64,000 nucleotides of DNA from Taenia hydatigena (GCA_036345935.2 JADWOT020001311.1:124001-188000), one strand, 5' to 3'; shown: positions 19,950 to 33,544, counted from the first letter of the stretch. Notes: generated from the letters alone by a model not told the origin. Program-made: numbers and translations.

Positions 19950-22530
19950 GTTTTGCGTGACAACGAGGTTGAAGCTTGTGCAATTTGAGCCAAGTGTGAG
20001 TGACTAGACTGACAACGTCTCACTGTCAGCACACTGCTTCCTTTTGTTTCGCCTGGATGAAGATAGTGCAATCACAACATCTAATTGTTCGCTTTTGTCA
20101 AAAGCTAAGGAATGCAATGACCGAAACCCAAAATTGTGTATTCTTTGCACGCAATCAAACCTACGTGAAGGGTTAGCAAACCATTCCATATACAGTCCGT
20201 CGCCTTAGCCATCAGTTCTATTATTCGCCATGTTACTAACTCTTGCGTAAATGCATTGCTCTGCCATTTTCAATTTTAGATTTCCAAAGGGGTTTGCATT
20301 CAGAATTACGTCCGATGTGAGTGTCCTCCTTACACCACCACCCCATACCCTTCTGCTGGGCATAATCTTTACGGCGCAGAAGTAGCCAAATCTCGAAATG
20401 AATTGTAGAGAAGCTCTGGTCGGCATTTTCTAGCTGGATGTAGTCAAAATAATCCTACTAGAACAACCTTTAGGTTTGCGTAGGGTTGTGGATATGTAAG
20501 GAAAAGTTTTTGAAGCAACGAAGGTAAGAAAAGAAGGATCGCTTAGTCATAGATTGCTTGGTTAAGTGACAGAATACGAGGTGAAGTTGGCTTTGCACTT
20601 CGTTGAGCGGACCCTTCAAAGCTCGTGTATCTCCTTGCTCTCAATCGTGACCAACTGGTTGAGGGAGTCAGCTATAACATAACGAGGCTTCTAGACCACG
20701 ATGTTTAGCGTAAGTCTTTGTTTCCTGCATGTGTATGCGCATTTAATGTAGTTACCTCCCAGCCTCAAATCTGAATTTTTGCGAACAATTTTGATTATAA
20801 ATGCACAGCATCTATTTTTACCTCGCCAAACTTAAAGTAAAGCACGAGCTTAGTAGTTTCGCTCTGCTAGCTACAATTCCACTAAACGAGTTCATTTGGT
20901 TGCCCAACTAAGTGTAGTCTACAATTCGAGGCTGTTTTCCTCAGGCGACTCTTCGTCATCAACACTAACATTTGTCGGTAGCGTCCAAAGCGTTTAACGT
21001 AGTGTCTGATCTTCATTTTGTTTGCTGCATCGTGTTGTTTTTTTATGGCTACGGATTTCACACTTCATCGGTGTTGTCCATTCCGCTTGCACCATTCTCT
21101 GTGTTTCGTGCACTTGCATGCGCATTTAATGTCATTCCCTTCTACACTCCAGACTAAAGTCATGCGCACGCTTTTAGTTTTAACTAAGTTACGTCATTGA
21201 TTTTAACCTCACTAAGCTTAAAGGCAACTATGTTGCCCATTTCAGTTCATTTTACTGGCCATACTTTTGACTAAACGAGCCCATTTGGTCCGCATCATGG
21301 CATCGACACTGGTTGCCAAAAATAGACTGCGCACGCTGCGTAAGCCGAAAATTCTCGATTGCAACGCCCTTCAGTGTCTGTGGTTTGTTCAGTACTTTCG
21401 CGGCAATGCCTTGTGACGCGTCTGTAGTCTCTCTGACTGCTTGCAATCAGCTTAGCATTGCCTACTAGTTTTGCTCTTCTAGCAGTCTGCCGCTGCTTCC
21501 GTAGATAATTTCTTAAGTTTGTAAAAGTTAAGCTTACTGAAATTGGTGCGTTGAACTTGTAATTCTTTTCTTATTTGGCGGAGAATGGCCTGATTTCCCA
21601 CACTGGAATTTATTGTTTAGGAATAATGAAAACGATAGTTATGTGCATAATTGCCAAAGACTCAGCAGGAAATTGCACTGAATGACGGCAAGTTAAAGTG
21701 CGTTGGATTTAAACGTGGAAGGGATTTGAGAACTCGATGATCATATTTTTGACATTCAAAGATGGTTGGTGGGAGAGGCCAGCCGTGCGAGGTCGACTGA
21801 ACAATAATGTCCTACGACTTCTCTTCTATTACTTCCAGTTCTCACTCCTGCTGCTGTTCTCGAAGTCCCCGCACTTTACTTCATTGTCGTACATTACCGG
21901 AAACAAATTTGTTGACACAGTTAGAGTGTGGTTCTTGCAGTACCATAAGTAATTGCACGTTGTCACAAAATAATCACACTGGTGTACAGGGGGTGATCAA
22001 GTGATGGGGAATAATTGGTACGAGCTAACAAGTGAAATGGCCTTTAAATGTGCTTTGGGCCTAAAGTACCACAATTCGGTTCGCGTGCGAGGAAGAACCC
22101 ATTGCTCACTCTATCGGTCCCTCTGAGGGCCTCCGAAGAGCATGCTTTGTGTAAGCAGTAGATAAATTAGAATGCTGCCTAGTCATGTAACGGGTCTGGT
22201 CGCGTCTCGTCTGGCATTTGAAATGTTCGACAAGAAGTAAGAGAGTAATCAAATAAACTCGTTGATGAGCTAATAATATGCATTCTTGGTGCAGGTAGCA
22301 ACGTTTTTTGTCCATAAGTTATTTATCGAAGCAACTTTTAACATTTTGTGCAGCTTTCGGATGGTTGCAAAATCCGCGCATTCCTCATCGTTCTACAAGA
22401 TTGAATGGTACTCCAACATCCAGCATGCTTTATTTTGTCTCTGTGGTTTTTTCAAGATGGTTTATTTGTGATGCATTCAACTCCTTTTGAAATGCAAATT
22501 TGATACACCAAAGGCTGTTTGCTTACTTTA
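19950..22530. other. No gene seen
   Basis: I find no domain, no clear splice pairs and no repeat partner by eye. The frames of 60-73 codons here look like chance. Confidence 0.35.
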
Positions 22531-22539
22531 TGGGACTTA

Positions 22540-22880
22540 ACCACATGAGTGGCATCTAGTGGCACGTACTCGCAGACACCGAGACACATTTTTCCTGCCT
22601 TAACCCTTGTTGCTAGCCTTCCAACATCGAAATCAAATTGTGAACTCACCGCCTTATATTGGTCGGCATGCACGTTGAAGTCACATCGAAGGCTGAGATT
22701 GTAGATTCTAAAATTAGAGAACGCTGATATTTTGCACTCCGATGACTAACTTTACACTCCTTAAATGTTGTTCAATTGGGGGAGCATCAACTTGAGATCG
22801 GTGAGTGTTACGAGTTGTGATCTGCAGTCGCAATCATAACCCGATTTCAAATCGAGGCCAAAGCCAACCTCGAATCGTGT
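22540..22880. repeat. Family T, segment a, inverted copy
   Basis: This is the inverse of 16.83-17.18 kb, described there. An acceptor-like ACAATCTCAG precedes the minus-strand frame near 22703, which reads CDFNVHADQYKAVSSQFDFD. Confidence 0.5.
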
Positions 22881-23029
22881 GTGTAAGTGAGATGTAAGAA
22901 TTGGCGCATAGCTTACTGAATCTTTGATATTATTACCCTTACTTTTACACTGTTTTGGTTACGCTGTGTCAAACACCAACTGATTAACAAAATATGGCCA
23001 AATCGTGCTAGTCACTTGTACTTTGCACA

Positions 23030-23460
23030 TTCCCATGCAATCACTGCTAAAGGGGATAGCGCGCACTTGGCAGAAACCTGATAAACCTGTGAAAGTGGGT
23101 TCGCAAGTTTTTTTGCTTGAGGCGTCCAATATTTTACATACACGTGGCTCAACTGCCCATGCAAGTGTTGTATGTTCCATTTAAAATTAATTTTTGAGTC
23201 CATACACCATCTTGCCACCATGCTACCGCATCATCAAGAGAGCGTGCGCAGTAGTGGTTTATTTGAGCGTAGTGAGTGCGATTGTCGACCATTTCAGCGC
23301 GCTTTCAGATCCGCACGTATAATTATTAGTAAAATCGACGCATTTTAGCAGTGCCCAAATTATCTGCAGCCACAATCAAATTCGATGGCCAGCTAGTCGG
23401 GTTTTATTGAGCCGCCGGACAAACTGTTAATTGACTGACCAGTCGAACCATTCACCTGCA
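23030..23460. repeat. Family D copy 1
   Basis: This is collinear with 55.09-55.46 kb. Shared landmarks are AACCTGATAAACCTGTGAAAG, GCCCATGCAAGTGTTGTATG, CATCATCAAGAGAGCGTG and AATTGACTGACCAGTCGAAC. In the second copy this segment is followed directly by family R. Here about 0.6 kb of other sequence intervenes. Confidence 0.6.
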
Positions 23461-24069
23461 CAGCTAACCTCCCAACTGACCAGCAACTTTCGCAGATTTA
23501 TTCATCGGCACAATAGGATGTCAGAGGCCGTCCTATCTTATCTATATCCTCTGAGAATACACACGCACCACCAACGCCACCAAGTATTTAGATCCTGGAA
23601 CCTAATTGGTCGGTTGAACCCAACCATGGGCAAGCCTGAAAACCAAACAAGCATTGTCGGCTCCTCAAGCAGTGCCAGTGTACGTTCGTTTTTTTATAAA
23701 AACAGCAAGCTGCAATGCTGAGAGTTGTTGGTGTGGACGCTTTTTGGTAAAGTGCCTCACACTCTTCGAGCGTGACATGTCAATGAGCACAGAATTATCC
23801 GGATGACAGGGAATATCTTGTAAGTGAGTGACTTGCACTGTGCATCGTAAAGTGAGTGCACCTACCAATCGCTTGTAGCTAATAACGGCGTAGGACTGTA
23901 TGAACACGATGAAGCCCACGTGGGTTAGTATGGTTGCACAACCATTTCGTTTACCAAGGCAACAACGATGGCCTTCTGTTGCGAATAACGCAGTACTGTA
24001 ACACGCCACTACTGCGTGACACAATATAGTAATGTAATGCACGCGAACATTTAAAACTATTTGAGGTCA

Positions 24070-25120
24070 GAATAGCAGAGTCAGAACCCGTGCAGTTAAG
24101 CAGGGTAGCTAGGCCTGAACTCACAAGTTCCACTTTTTTGGCCAGGGAGAATTTGCGGATGACCACTCAAACAATCGCAAGAGCGGGATGCGACCTGGCT
24201 TCTCACTAACGTTAGTAGAGGCTATTTCTTCATCGTTCCCTCTTTCCTGCCTCTATTCATCACACCACCTTCCTTTATCTTAATCCACCACTTCCTTTCC
24301 ATAACTTCAGCTACTTATAGTCCACTAGCAGATGCCTCTCTCTGTAATGAATTGAATGCAATTTTGTGCATCAGAGCAGAGGCCAAAAGAAGCGCACATT
24401 GCGTTAATGTAATCGTCTTGATTGAATGTCTTTGCCTTAAAAGGGGTTTTGATGTTCAAGCCTTTAAAAATCTCAGATGTACCCTCAACCTGCGTATGAG
24501 ACCCAAATAGAATAGACTGAGATGGAATGCACAAAAGTTGCCTCTTCCTACCTCCCCCTTCGGACATGCCTTAACCAGATTCACCTTACTGGTGATGGGC
24601 CCTTCCGAAAAAGAGAAGAAAAGTCAAAAACAGAAGAGTGCAAAAAGACTGGTCTGATCCGCTGTCAATATAAGGCATGTATCAGGCTGCCGTGTGTTGC
24701 GATTAGCTAGTTGCCGCAGTAAAATGCTGTTATTATTCCAAGCTTTAGAATCTTAGTGATTCTTTTATGGTTATGGCAGTGAAGAGCATTCATCCTCCAC
24801 TGGTCGTCCTAATGAGGATTAAATTGCACTCCTCTGCCGTCTTTATCGCCTTCCGAGGGCTACATCTTTTCGTTAGCCGGCATGGGAGGCAAGGATTGAC
24901 GGCCACCAGCTGAGTGTCCAAGTTGATGCAGGGTCCTTTATGTCCTTATAAATGAGGTTCTAGCGTAAAGAGGCGCGTGGTACAGGGGCTGGTTTATTTA
25001 TCAATTCTTGGGGTGTATGGAAACAGCAGAAGTTTCGACTCTCATGCAATAAATTCTTTCTTCTGTTGTATTCATTACAATTTGTTAATCCTGATTCGCT
25101 TCAGATCGTAGGCCTAATGA
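24070..25120. repeat. Family R copy 1 (direct pair)
   Basis: This repeats in direct orientation at 25.69-26.87 kb. Matching blocks include GCAGTTAAGCAGGGTAGCTA / GTAGTTAAGCAGGGTAGCAA, CACAAGTTCCACTTTT / CACAGGTTCCACTTTT, AAAAGAAGCGCACATTGCGT and GAGGTTCTAGCGTA. The 3' part also recurs at 55.49-55.85 kb. No coding frame is shared. Confidence 0.6.
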
Positions 25121-25309
25121 ATCTATTTTAAAAAATCCAAAGTTTAGGGACTTCTGACTCGCAAGGTTGCAGCACTTTTGAGAAACCCATGGGGACAGTA
25201 GACTGGTGGATGATGTATACATTCCGAGGACACACCTTGCACACCCGCAAGGTAAAATGGAGTGAGAGGATGGGTAATTGGGGGGATGGAGAGGGAGGTA
25301 GAACTGACT

Positions 25310-25385
25310 TGGATAGATGTATTAAGAGACTGACAAGTAGGCAGGTTGGTAGGTGTGTAGGTGGCCAGCTAGATAGGTAGATTGA
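25310..25385 (+). repeat. Degenerate GTAG/GATA-type simple repeat
   Basis: Imperfect repeats of GTAG, GATA and GGTAG units lie between the two family R copies. No perfect array of useful length remains. Confidence 0.45.
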
Positions 25386-25689
25386 CACGCAATACATAGA
25401 GGGAGCGAGAGAGAAAAAAAGGGGTCTTCGCCAACATCATGGCAAATGGTGGGCAAATGTGAGTCAAAGTTTTTTTAAACGCAGCAACAACATCAACGAT
25501 TGGTACCGTTCATTGCAAAATGGAACAAATGGGATGCCGCAGTCAACAAGGGGGGTTGGTGGAGTCACTTAAACAGTCCGCGGCGACATTCGACGGAGCA
25601 CAGTAACACGAATAACTTCGTTCAAAAGCTACACCTGTTATAGTACCACTCCTCTATCTACTACTAAAAACACCTCACGCACGCGCACG

Positions 25690-26870
25690 AATAGTTAGTT
25701 AGAAGCCGTGTAGTTAAGCAGGGTAGCAAGGCTTGGACTCACAGGTTCCACTTTTCGGCCAGAGACTTTGCGGGTGACCGATCAAACAATCACAAGACCG
25801 AGATGAGACCTGACTTTCCAATGACATTAGCAAGGGCTTTTATGTCTTCTCCCTGTTCAACTCGTCTCCTTTCTTACCTCTATTCGCCGTGCTACTTTCT
25901 TTTTTTCTTACTGCCTTCCCTCATCTTAGTCGACCCCTTTTCTTCCCTTAACTTCAGCTACTTACGGCTTGCTAGTAGTTGTCTCTCTGGGTGGTAAGTT
26001 AAACGCAAATTCAGTGCATCAAATCAGAAGCAAAAGAAGCGCGCAATGCGTTGGTGCAAAAGTCGTTGCATGATCTTTCCTCCTCAAAAAGGCTTCAACG
26101 TCCAATCAGTTGTAAATCCCTTTCACAGCTACCCTCAGACCTACGTATGAGACCCGGATGGAATATACTGGGATGGAATGCACTAAAATTGCATCTTTCT
26201 ACTTTCTTCTCTGGACATGCCCTACCAGCCTCACCTTAAAGGTAATATGTTCTGCTAAGGAAGAGAAAGGGAATTAAAAAAAACAAAAAGAATGCAAAGT
26301 CTGCTCTGATCTACTGTCAAGGTAAGGCAGAATTCAGACTACAGTATGCTGCGAATAGAAAATTACCACATTAAGATGCTATTATCATTGCCAAACTTCA
26401 TATTAGATACAGACAATTTTGGCAATCCTGTTCTGGTTATGGCATAGGCAAGCATTCACTTTGCACTAATCGTCCTAATGGGGATTGAATTGCACTTCCC
26501 TGCCATCCTCATCGCCTTCCAGGCGCTATTTCTTTTCGTTATTCGACATTAAAAGCAAGGACGGATGGATGTCAGCTGAATGTTGAAGTTGATTTACGAT
26601 CCTTTGGATCCTCATAATTGAGGTTCTAGCGTAGTGGCACGCTTCGTACAAGGCTTGGTTTACTTATCGGATTTTGAGGTGTTTGAAAACAGCAAAATTT
26701 TGACTCGCTTTCATGCAATAAAGTGTTTTTCTCTCGTAGTCATTCCAAGTTACCAAATCGTAGTATCTTCAGATCATACGCTTAAGGAATTGCATAAATT
26801 CTTATGCAAGGGTGGATGCCTCCCCTCGCCGCACTGCCGTGGCTATGCCTACGGGGCAGAAGTATACTAA
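25690..26870. repeat. Family R copy 2
   Basis: This is the direct partner of 24.07-25.12 kb, about 1.6 kb away. Its 3' part (AGGCAAGG/AGCAAGGACGGATGG onward) is also close to 55.55-55.85 kb and continues into the shared segment at 26.9-27.45 kb. Confidence 0.6.
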
Positions 26871-26899
26871 ACTATGAAGTCTTGCTGGTTAGTACAACT

Positions 26900-27460
26900 G
26901 AATCTTTGACCATCATTTGAGGAACTCTAACAAAAATTAAACAGGCCGTTCTTGACGCAAGAGTTCCACCCTGTATCAAAATAGAATAAATTGTGCTTCT
27001 TTTTTACGAATCTTGTATGGTTGATGTGGATCGTTAAATGACAAGGAAGAGGCAATGTTGCGCTGTCTTCAGAATCCGTCTTGCAGTCAATTTTAACCCT
27101 TGTTAACTGCTTTTGCTTATTGCTTTCAGGAAGGCCACAAAAACAACTGGTTTAAGTTGACAAGGTGATGTGCTTGAAATTTGCCTGATTGTACAAAATG
27201 CATCAAAAAAGGCATATTTTTGTTCTGTCAACGACAGTTTTGCCTGCAAAGGACTACATTCACTAGTCTCACGTAGACTTGTTGTCTAAACGTTATTCGA
27301 CAAAAATACCTGGCTCTTTGGATAAGTGGTTTCAATTCTACATTGCAGAATGTTCTACCCGTTGCCATCCCTGTAATTTTGCTTATTTTACATCTAGCGT
27401 TATCAACTTGTTTTCCCTATTAGGTGATGTAGATATTGAGGAATAGTGCAGCCACGAGAA
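26900..27460. repeat. Segment shared with 55.9-56.45 kb
   Basis: Shared landmarks are AAATTAAACAGGCCGTT / AAATTAAACAGGCCATT, GTTCCACCCTATGT / GTTCCACCCTGTAT and a block near 27.30. It joins family R to the inverted PAL copy in both places. Confidence 0.5.
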
Positions 27461-28360
27461 ACGCTTAAAGCAAGCTGATTATGGATTTAAATCCGCCTTG
27501 TAGACCGGTCTCGAAGTTTTGTTGAACAAACGTTGGTATTGTGGTGTGTTGAAAGCGCCGTGGGGGAAGGAGTTCTGCCTGAGAAGGCAAATGTTGAGTG
27601 GAACTTTCCTGTGCTCTTTGCGTCACCGACTGTAGATGGTGAGGCCAATAGAAGTGATTGAGATCTGCATAAAATCTGCTACACTTGTCTATTGAGTGCC
27701 TTGAATTGGGCTCGTGTTTCGTAGTTGGGATCCCACTGGCTGCCTAACCTGATGTCCATTCTGCAACTCAGAGAAGTGAACAAGAAGAGTCTCAGTGAGT
27801 TTCTAAGTCGTTTGCAGCTGGTCAGCAGAGACAGCCTGATTGTGACTCTAGGAAACTGAAGAGTTTTGGAGGCGTCAGTCTGGGGCAACTGATTGTCCCT
27901 TGTGTATCTTTTCGCTGTGAAGGCAGATCAGCGTTTGCAAACATGTTAGCTTCTAAGCAGTTAATGTCATCAGTAAAATTAAGGCACTGACTTTCCTTCT
28001 AGCAATAATACTTCCTGAGTAAAGAAAGTAGTGGTCGTTGTCACTTGAAACGGGCAAATACTTAATTGCGTCACATGCATGTGGCGCGTGCCATTAAATG
28101 GACACAAACAATCGGTTGTCCTGGCTCGTGCCACAGACACATCAATTGGGATAAGTGTGAGCGAACAGAGATAAGTTTATTAGTCTGACGGCAGTTACCT
28201 GATTCAAACCTGCAGTGTGGCGGTCGCAGAGTAGTCGATGAGAGGCACATCTTCATAGTCGAGTGCGAGATCGCATGTTTCTCTGCAGGTTGGCAAGACC
28301 AAAGGACGAGACCAGTAATTGCTTAGCACATCTGCGCCCCAAATGAACCGATCATTAACC
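27460..28360 (-). repeat. PAL family copy 3, inverted
   Basis: Read on the minus strand it gives the PAL landmarks in order: the block matching 51.6 kb near 28.2 kb, the hairpin at 28071-28086, GTTTGCAAACATGTTAGC's complement near 27.94 kb, and the CTCAGAGA...GAGTCTCAGTGA block near 27.77 kb that pairs with 45.3 kb. It is collinear with the inverted copy at 56.46-57.34 kb. Confidence 0.55.
28071..28086. other. Hairpin of PAL copy 3
   Basis: GTCACAT and ATGTGGC form a 7-bp stem (one T-G pair) around a two-base GC centre. Confidence 0.55.
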
Positions 28361-28379
28361 TCACATCGTTTATTTTAGT

Positions 28380-30980
28380 AAGTTCTCAGTGATTCCATCG
28401 ATATTGTTAATAAAGCTAAGAAGTGGCTACGATTCCAACTTCTGTGTTACCAGTCTAATGTGTCCTTAGGTTTTTAATGCTTTCCGCATTTGCAAATTAT
28501 AATTGGCGAATGAAGCTAGTGAAAAAATTGATGAGGCCATCACCTAAACAAACTCACATTTTTAATGATTCCAACTAGCAGCAATATCACACGTGTAGTC
28601 AAAATCGCGCCGCATTTAAGTGCAGCTAACAAAATATCCAAAGCGTGATTGATTAAATGGAAAAAACTTTCTCTACCTAATGAATGCCAGGACCTCTAAA
28701 TATTAAATCAAGCAAGCATGTAAGGTAGAGTCTAAGATGTTTACTTTGTGGCAGTATGTCATCAGAACCGAATTATATATCTCGGAATGCATAGACAGTA
28801 AAGCTAGATTACAGAATTTTTTGTAGTTTAAATGAGCTTTTATTCTCAATAAAGGAGATGAATTGATTGATGTTAAATGCACAAATGGCTCCCACTAAAC
28901 ACAGCGATGAAGCTGAACCAACATCCTTCAAGCGCAAAATTGGAAAGGTAGTTTCAATAAGATTAGCAGATAGAAGACAGAGGGATTGTCAAAGAAGAGA
29001 TTTTTCTCTCCTCACGCAGGCATAAGACTACCTCCCACCACCCATGGCCTTCACAGACGCTGAGGTATCAAGTCATCATAGTGATGTGCCAATGTGCCAA
29101 GACTTGCTGCTTCACTGATTTTGTCACCTGCACATGCTTGATGGAAGGAAATGGCCCTCTCACTTATTGAGTGTGCTTATCCCTCACACGGACGATGAGA
29201 CGCGTTTATGTATGTAGGTGTAGTCAAAATAATGGTGTGAATTAAGAATGGGTACAATTGGCTTGCCGTAAGACAACGTTGGGAAAGCATGCACTCAGAA
29301 GCTTTAATCGCGTGTTTGAGTAGTCGCTTATGCGACCATTAGTAGTAAGACACTTACCACCTCTCCAAACCTAAACACTGAGAGTTGGGAGTCACCCTGT
29401 TTTTAGGTTTTGTGAAGCTGCCCATGACATTCTGTCAAAAAGAAAATAACCTTATTATGAGGGAGTGAATGAAAAAAGGGGGAAAATTTATGGAATAAAA
29501 TTGCCCTTTCTGTGTTCAAAGCATTAACACCCAACTGATTTTCTGGAAGCATTAGCATGGAGATATTAGGAATACAAATGCTCCCAGCACTTGAAAGACT
29601 CCAAGTTGTAGGGTTCCAAATAGTGATTAAAAGTTGTGTTTGTGGTTCATGTGTTGATTATTTGTTTCTATAAAGGGCTGAGAGTGGTGCAGTGGGAACA
29701 ACCATGCTGATATGTGGCCATCTCTAGGGGCTTCTCCGATTCAGTTTTTTTGCTGGCTGAGAGTCTCATGATGAGAAAACTAACTAGCGCATCCACTGCC
29801 TTGAATAAAAGCAGTTGAATTAGACACACAGCTTAAACGGTTCCAATTTGCTACATTTGCGGTCCTCAAGTGGTTGCATTTTGCACGATGCCTGTGAAAT
29901 TAAGAGCGTCGCTTCGGGCTTCTTGACCACTACCACTTGTTCTGCACATCTGTCAAGTCGAGCGTTGACATCAGCTGTATTAGCCAGCGATAAAAAGGTA
30001 TGAGAAGGAGACGTTGGCGTGCTAACAAACAATTGCAGGCATTGCAAAGATTCAAAAAAGCTTCCACTGAAGCACAGTTATGGGCGTGCATCAGACACGA
30101 AGTACGCGGCTGACCATAAGAATGCAGATACAAGTGCGTGTTTTGCATCTCAAACAAGCTAATAAAATCAGTAGACTGAAATTGCACTTGCGCAGCAGTT
30201 TATTTACCTTTCCTACCTTCCGACGAGATTGAGTTCGGTTTAAGTGGTGGGTGTGGTAGGGAATTACGACAATGTCAGGAGAGGTGGAAACGCTAGGCGC
30301 TGCGATATGCATCTGATCAAGACCGAATTACTAGGGTGTCCAGCAAATAGTCTAGTAGCTCAGACGCAGAAGAGAGGCATTACTGTTTCGAAATTCCCGA
30401 CTGACTGCAAATTATGCAGCTCTCCTCAGTTTACGCTGGGTACGATGTCAGCACTGCCGACTCAGCCACTTCTCCTTCCTAGTTTGCGCATCAACCGACT
30501 ACAAGATCTCGGGTCATGCTTATTAAATTAACCACTTTAAACACACTATCTTACAGCAATTCTCAAGAAACGAATGCATGTTTGATTTGCGTGGTCTATC
30601 CTTTCCCTTTCATGAGCAGATAGTGGCTAACGCTCATTTGGGAATGCTCGAGGCGTGCGATTGGACAAGAGGTTGGCACCATTAAGGGTTCCATTTTTTT
30701 AGGGTCGGGTCGCCTAGAAATTGCTTCGATTCGGAGGAGATGATACGGTTTTTTATATCATGACTGCTACTTTAAGTACATCGCCAAGTGTAGCTGCCGA
30801 GAACGCTCCAATCTTCACCCTGATTGTGGATGCTAACACATTAGGTAGCAAACTCAATTCCGATTTCCCCTTTATTTTACTTGTATCATGACACTTTGCT
30901 CGGAAAAACACAAACGTGATTTTATGCTGCAAAATATGGCTTAGGATTGCTTTTATACATTAAAAATGATGAAACACATC
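28380..30980. other. No gene seen
   Basis: Overlapping minus-strand frames of 73-85 codons lie at 29.8-30.3 kb without domains or convincing junctions. No repeat partner was found. Confidence 0.3.
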
Positions 30981-30999
30981 GGCTTTGTGCGTGCTTGAC

Positions 31000-31750
31000 C
31001 AAACAGTTAGGAAAAAAACAGCTGTTTTAAGGTCAACTCAATTTCAACTAGACGGGATTCGGTTGTCGCTTATTGGGTTGAATTTCTTAATCAGGTTTAG
31101 AGGAGAATGTACGACCACTCTCAGCAGCAAACGTTTTACTAGAGCATCGCAATATTATGTGAGCGGCGCAAAGGCATAACGTACAATTAAGCAATATGGA
31201 CTAGGGATGTGGCCAAGTACTCACAGCGAGTAGTGCATGTGACTATCTGAACATGGGAAGTGGCAAAGATCAAAGCGATTCTTTTCCTCCATGGGTTCGT
31301 TAGCTTCCATTTAAATTTCTATAAGTCGCATTATGTGGCTATGCTCTTCTGTATTTTGAAGCGCCGATATCAGCGGTGCCTCACATTAACACATTCTATT
31401 GAAGGCTAAAGCAGGGTTTGCCGAGCATTCGCAGATGAGTCAATTTTTGTGTTGTAGAATGCGTGACATCTTAGCTATTCACGCTGATGTGTTAGAAGGC
31501 TTTTAAGAGCACATTCTTGCTGTGAGAAGTCGTCTTACTTTAGGCATACTCTCTATTGTTTTTCCACTTGGCTACCCATATACAGAAAATTGTCGAGTCA
31601 AAAGCGAAGCTAGTTCTCTTATTGCTTTTTAACGGATGCGTGATTAATCTTTGCATCACGCATATGGGTGCGTGGAACAAAAAGATGAGCTGTGCCTTGA
31701 CAACCACTCGCATGGTTCGTTCTGCCGACAGACGCTTTTGCTTTTCCAAA
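31000..31750 (+). repeat. Family A copy 3, inverted
   Basis: This is the reverse complement of the 3.6-4.2 kb and 42.4-43.05 kb copies. It carries the GYGQ exon near 31.13-31.25 kb, then the KIVESKAKLVLLLL frame near 31.58-31.62 kb, then after a shift LHHAYGCVEQKDELCLDNHS near 31.65-31.71 kb. The frameshift and stops show decay. Confidence 0.55.
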
Positions 31751-31849
31751 CATATTTCTTTCCTTCTTCTCTACACATTCCAATCCAATTCGCAACAGCA
31801 ACACGGAGTCGCTGACAATCTCCAAACTGCATCTGCTATGCTTAATCGA

Positions 31850-33000
31850 CTATGCCCTGTACAGCCCTTACGAGCATTGAGCATCATTGCCTGCTATCAC
31901 AAACTGATATATCTCACATGTCACACATGCGAGACGTGCGGGCTGAAACGGAGCAATCAGGGCAGGACATGTGATGATGGTAGCCTGATTCCAAAAATGG
32001 ATCACAGTTAAGGCAAGCTTGTAAGAACCTGATAATCAACGCTGAAATTTTATTTTTATTCTCGACGAAGAACACCACCCGATTGTGGGATCCTCTTGGC
32101 TCTTTGATGCCATACATACCTTAATAGAGTGGTCTGCTTCCTCAGCTTACAAACTCGTTAATAACAGAGTACCCTGATCTAGCTGGCTTAAGATTAAGAC
32201 TATAGGTATATTGGGATCGTCGAATCGGCAGATTGATGGACAGTGAGAAGGTCTGACGCAATAGTGGCGTATAGAGTATATACTCACGATGTGTTGTCCT
32301 TCTCACTTTGATTGAAGCAGTTTTGCAACTAATGACTAGCTTAAGCCTTAAAAATATGGATGAACCTTACAAATTGGACCATTTCTTTGACTTTCAAGGC
32401 CAAACAGTTATCAGTTTGCCAAATTGCGCTCCCAGATTTGTATGCTCCCTCACTCACGTGGGGATTTAATCACTCCTTGTTCCACATGTGAAACCCGTGG
32501 AGGCGCAGCAGGAGTATCTAAAAGCTCTTTTTCACGTGGCATAAATTAGTACTGGTTTTACTTAATCAAAGGGGTGCTAATGTGGGAAGTAGATGGCAGT
32601 GCGTCTTCACATCAAGCCGCGCTTATTTCATCCACCCTATTTGTAGAGCTGCTGTAAAATTCATGATCGCCTGTTTCAAAATACAAAGGGAGCGGACATT
32701 CACTAGTGCCGTCTTTAGGCGGTGCCACCTGAACGGAGCTGCACTCTGCAGAGAACCAAGTAATCTCACACTGGAATGCGAAGGTGTGCTTCTGAGTGAA
32801 CAATCCACAGCCTCCACACTTCAGCCTGGTTCCTTTTAATGTTATCAGTTATCAGTTAATGCGTCTATAGCAGGAGCCAGCACGATCGGTCGTTCTTGAA
32901 GCTGGTCTACAAGGTGGATCTTGATTCATGGTAAGTACATGAGCTGCTCAAGCACTCTTGTCTGCTTCGTACGTCGGTCTTGCCTCTACTCTGGACTTGA
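31850..33000 (+). repeat. PAL family copy 4
   Basis: This is collinear with 44.2-45.4 kb. It has an ATTGCCTGCTATCACAAACT block, an eroded left hairpin at 31920-31935, GCAATCAGGGCAGGACATG, GTTAAGGCAAGCTTGTAAGA, GAAGAACACCACC, then GTGCTAATGTGGGAAGTAGA at 32574. The right hairpin is not recognisable. Confidence 0.6.
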
Positions 33001-33544
33001 ACTCTTGTAAAGTACCCCCGCATCAAACTGCTAAGCAAGATAAACAAATGAAAAGGAAGCTAATCAAATTTATTAGAAAACTTCTAGAATAAAGACATAC
33101 AAAGCACTTTGTAGTATGAATTGATTTGGCCACACAAAAGGGACACACTTTGCCGTCAAATACCCTTTGGGCAACAATTAGAGATGCTGCCTTCGGTAAC
33201 AGTTTTATGCTGGTGTAAATAGCGCTTAAGGCATAGTGATATGCTTTGTTTAATTCATATTGCGCAAGCAGGCACATTTCGAACGCACTTGCATGTCCTC
33301 TCGAAACTGTTTGTTATGTGGCCCTTCTGAAAAGCACTAAGCGGCAACGGCCGGTCAGAATTCTACAATAGATTCAACTGCAAAACAGATCATAAAGGTG
33401 GCGCACCATTGCATTTGTCTCGTATTCTACGACTTGCTTCAGTCCTACAGAATTTATCACGGGAAGCACGAGGTTCGGACGCAAACAGGGCAATTTAGGT
33501 GTTGGTGATTTATTTCCACGTAAACTAGGGTTGCACTGCTTAAT

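Noticed and set aside
25128..25397. 89-codon minus-strand frame rich in L, P and S
   Set aside because: It is the translation of a degenerate GTAG/GATA simple repeat.
31556..32011. 151-codon plus-strand open frame
   Set aside because: It crosses from an inverted family A copy into a PAL copy, and the related copies break this frame, so it is a chance fusion of two repeats.
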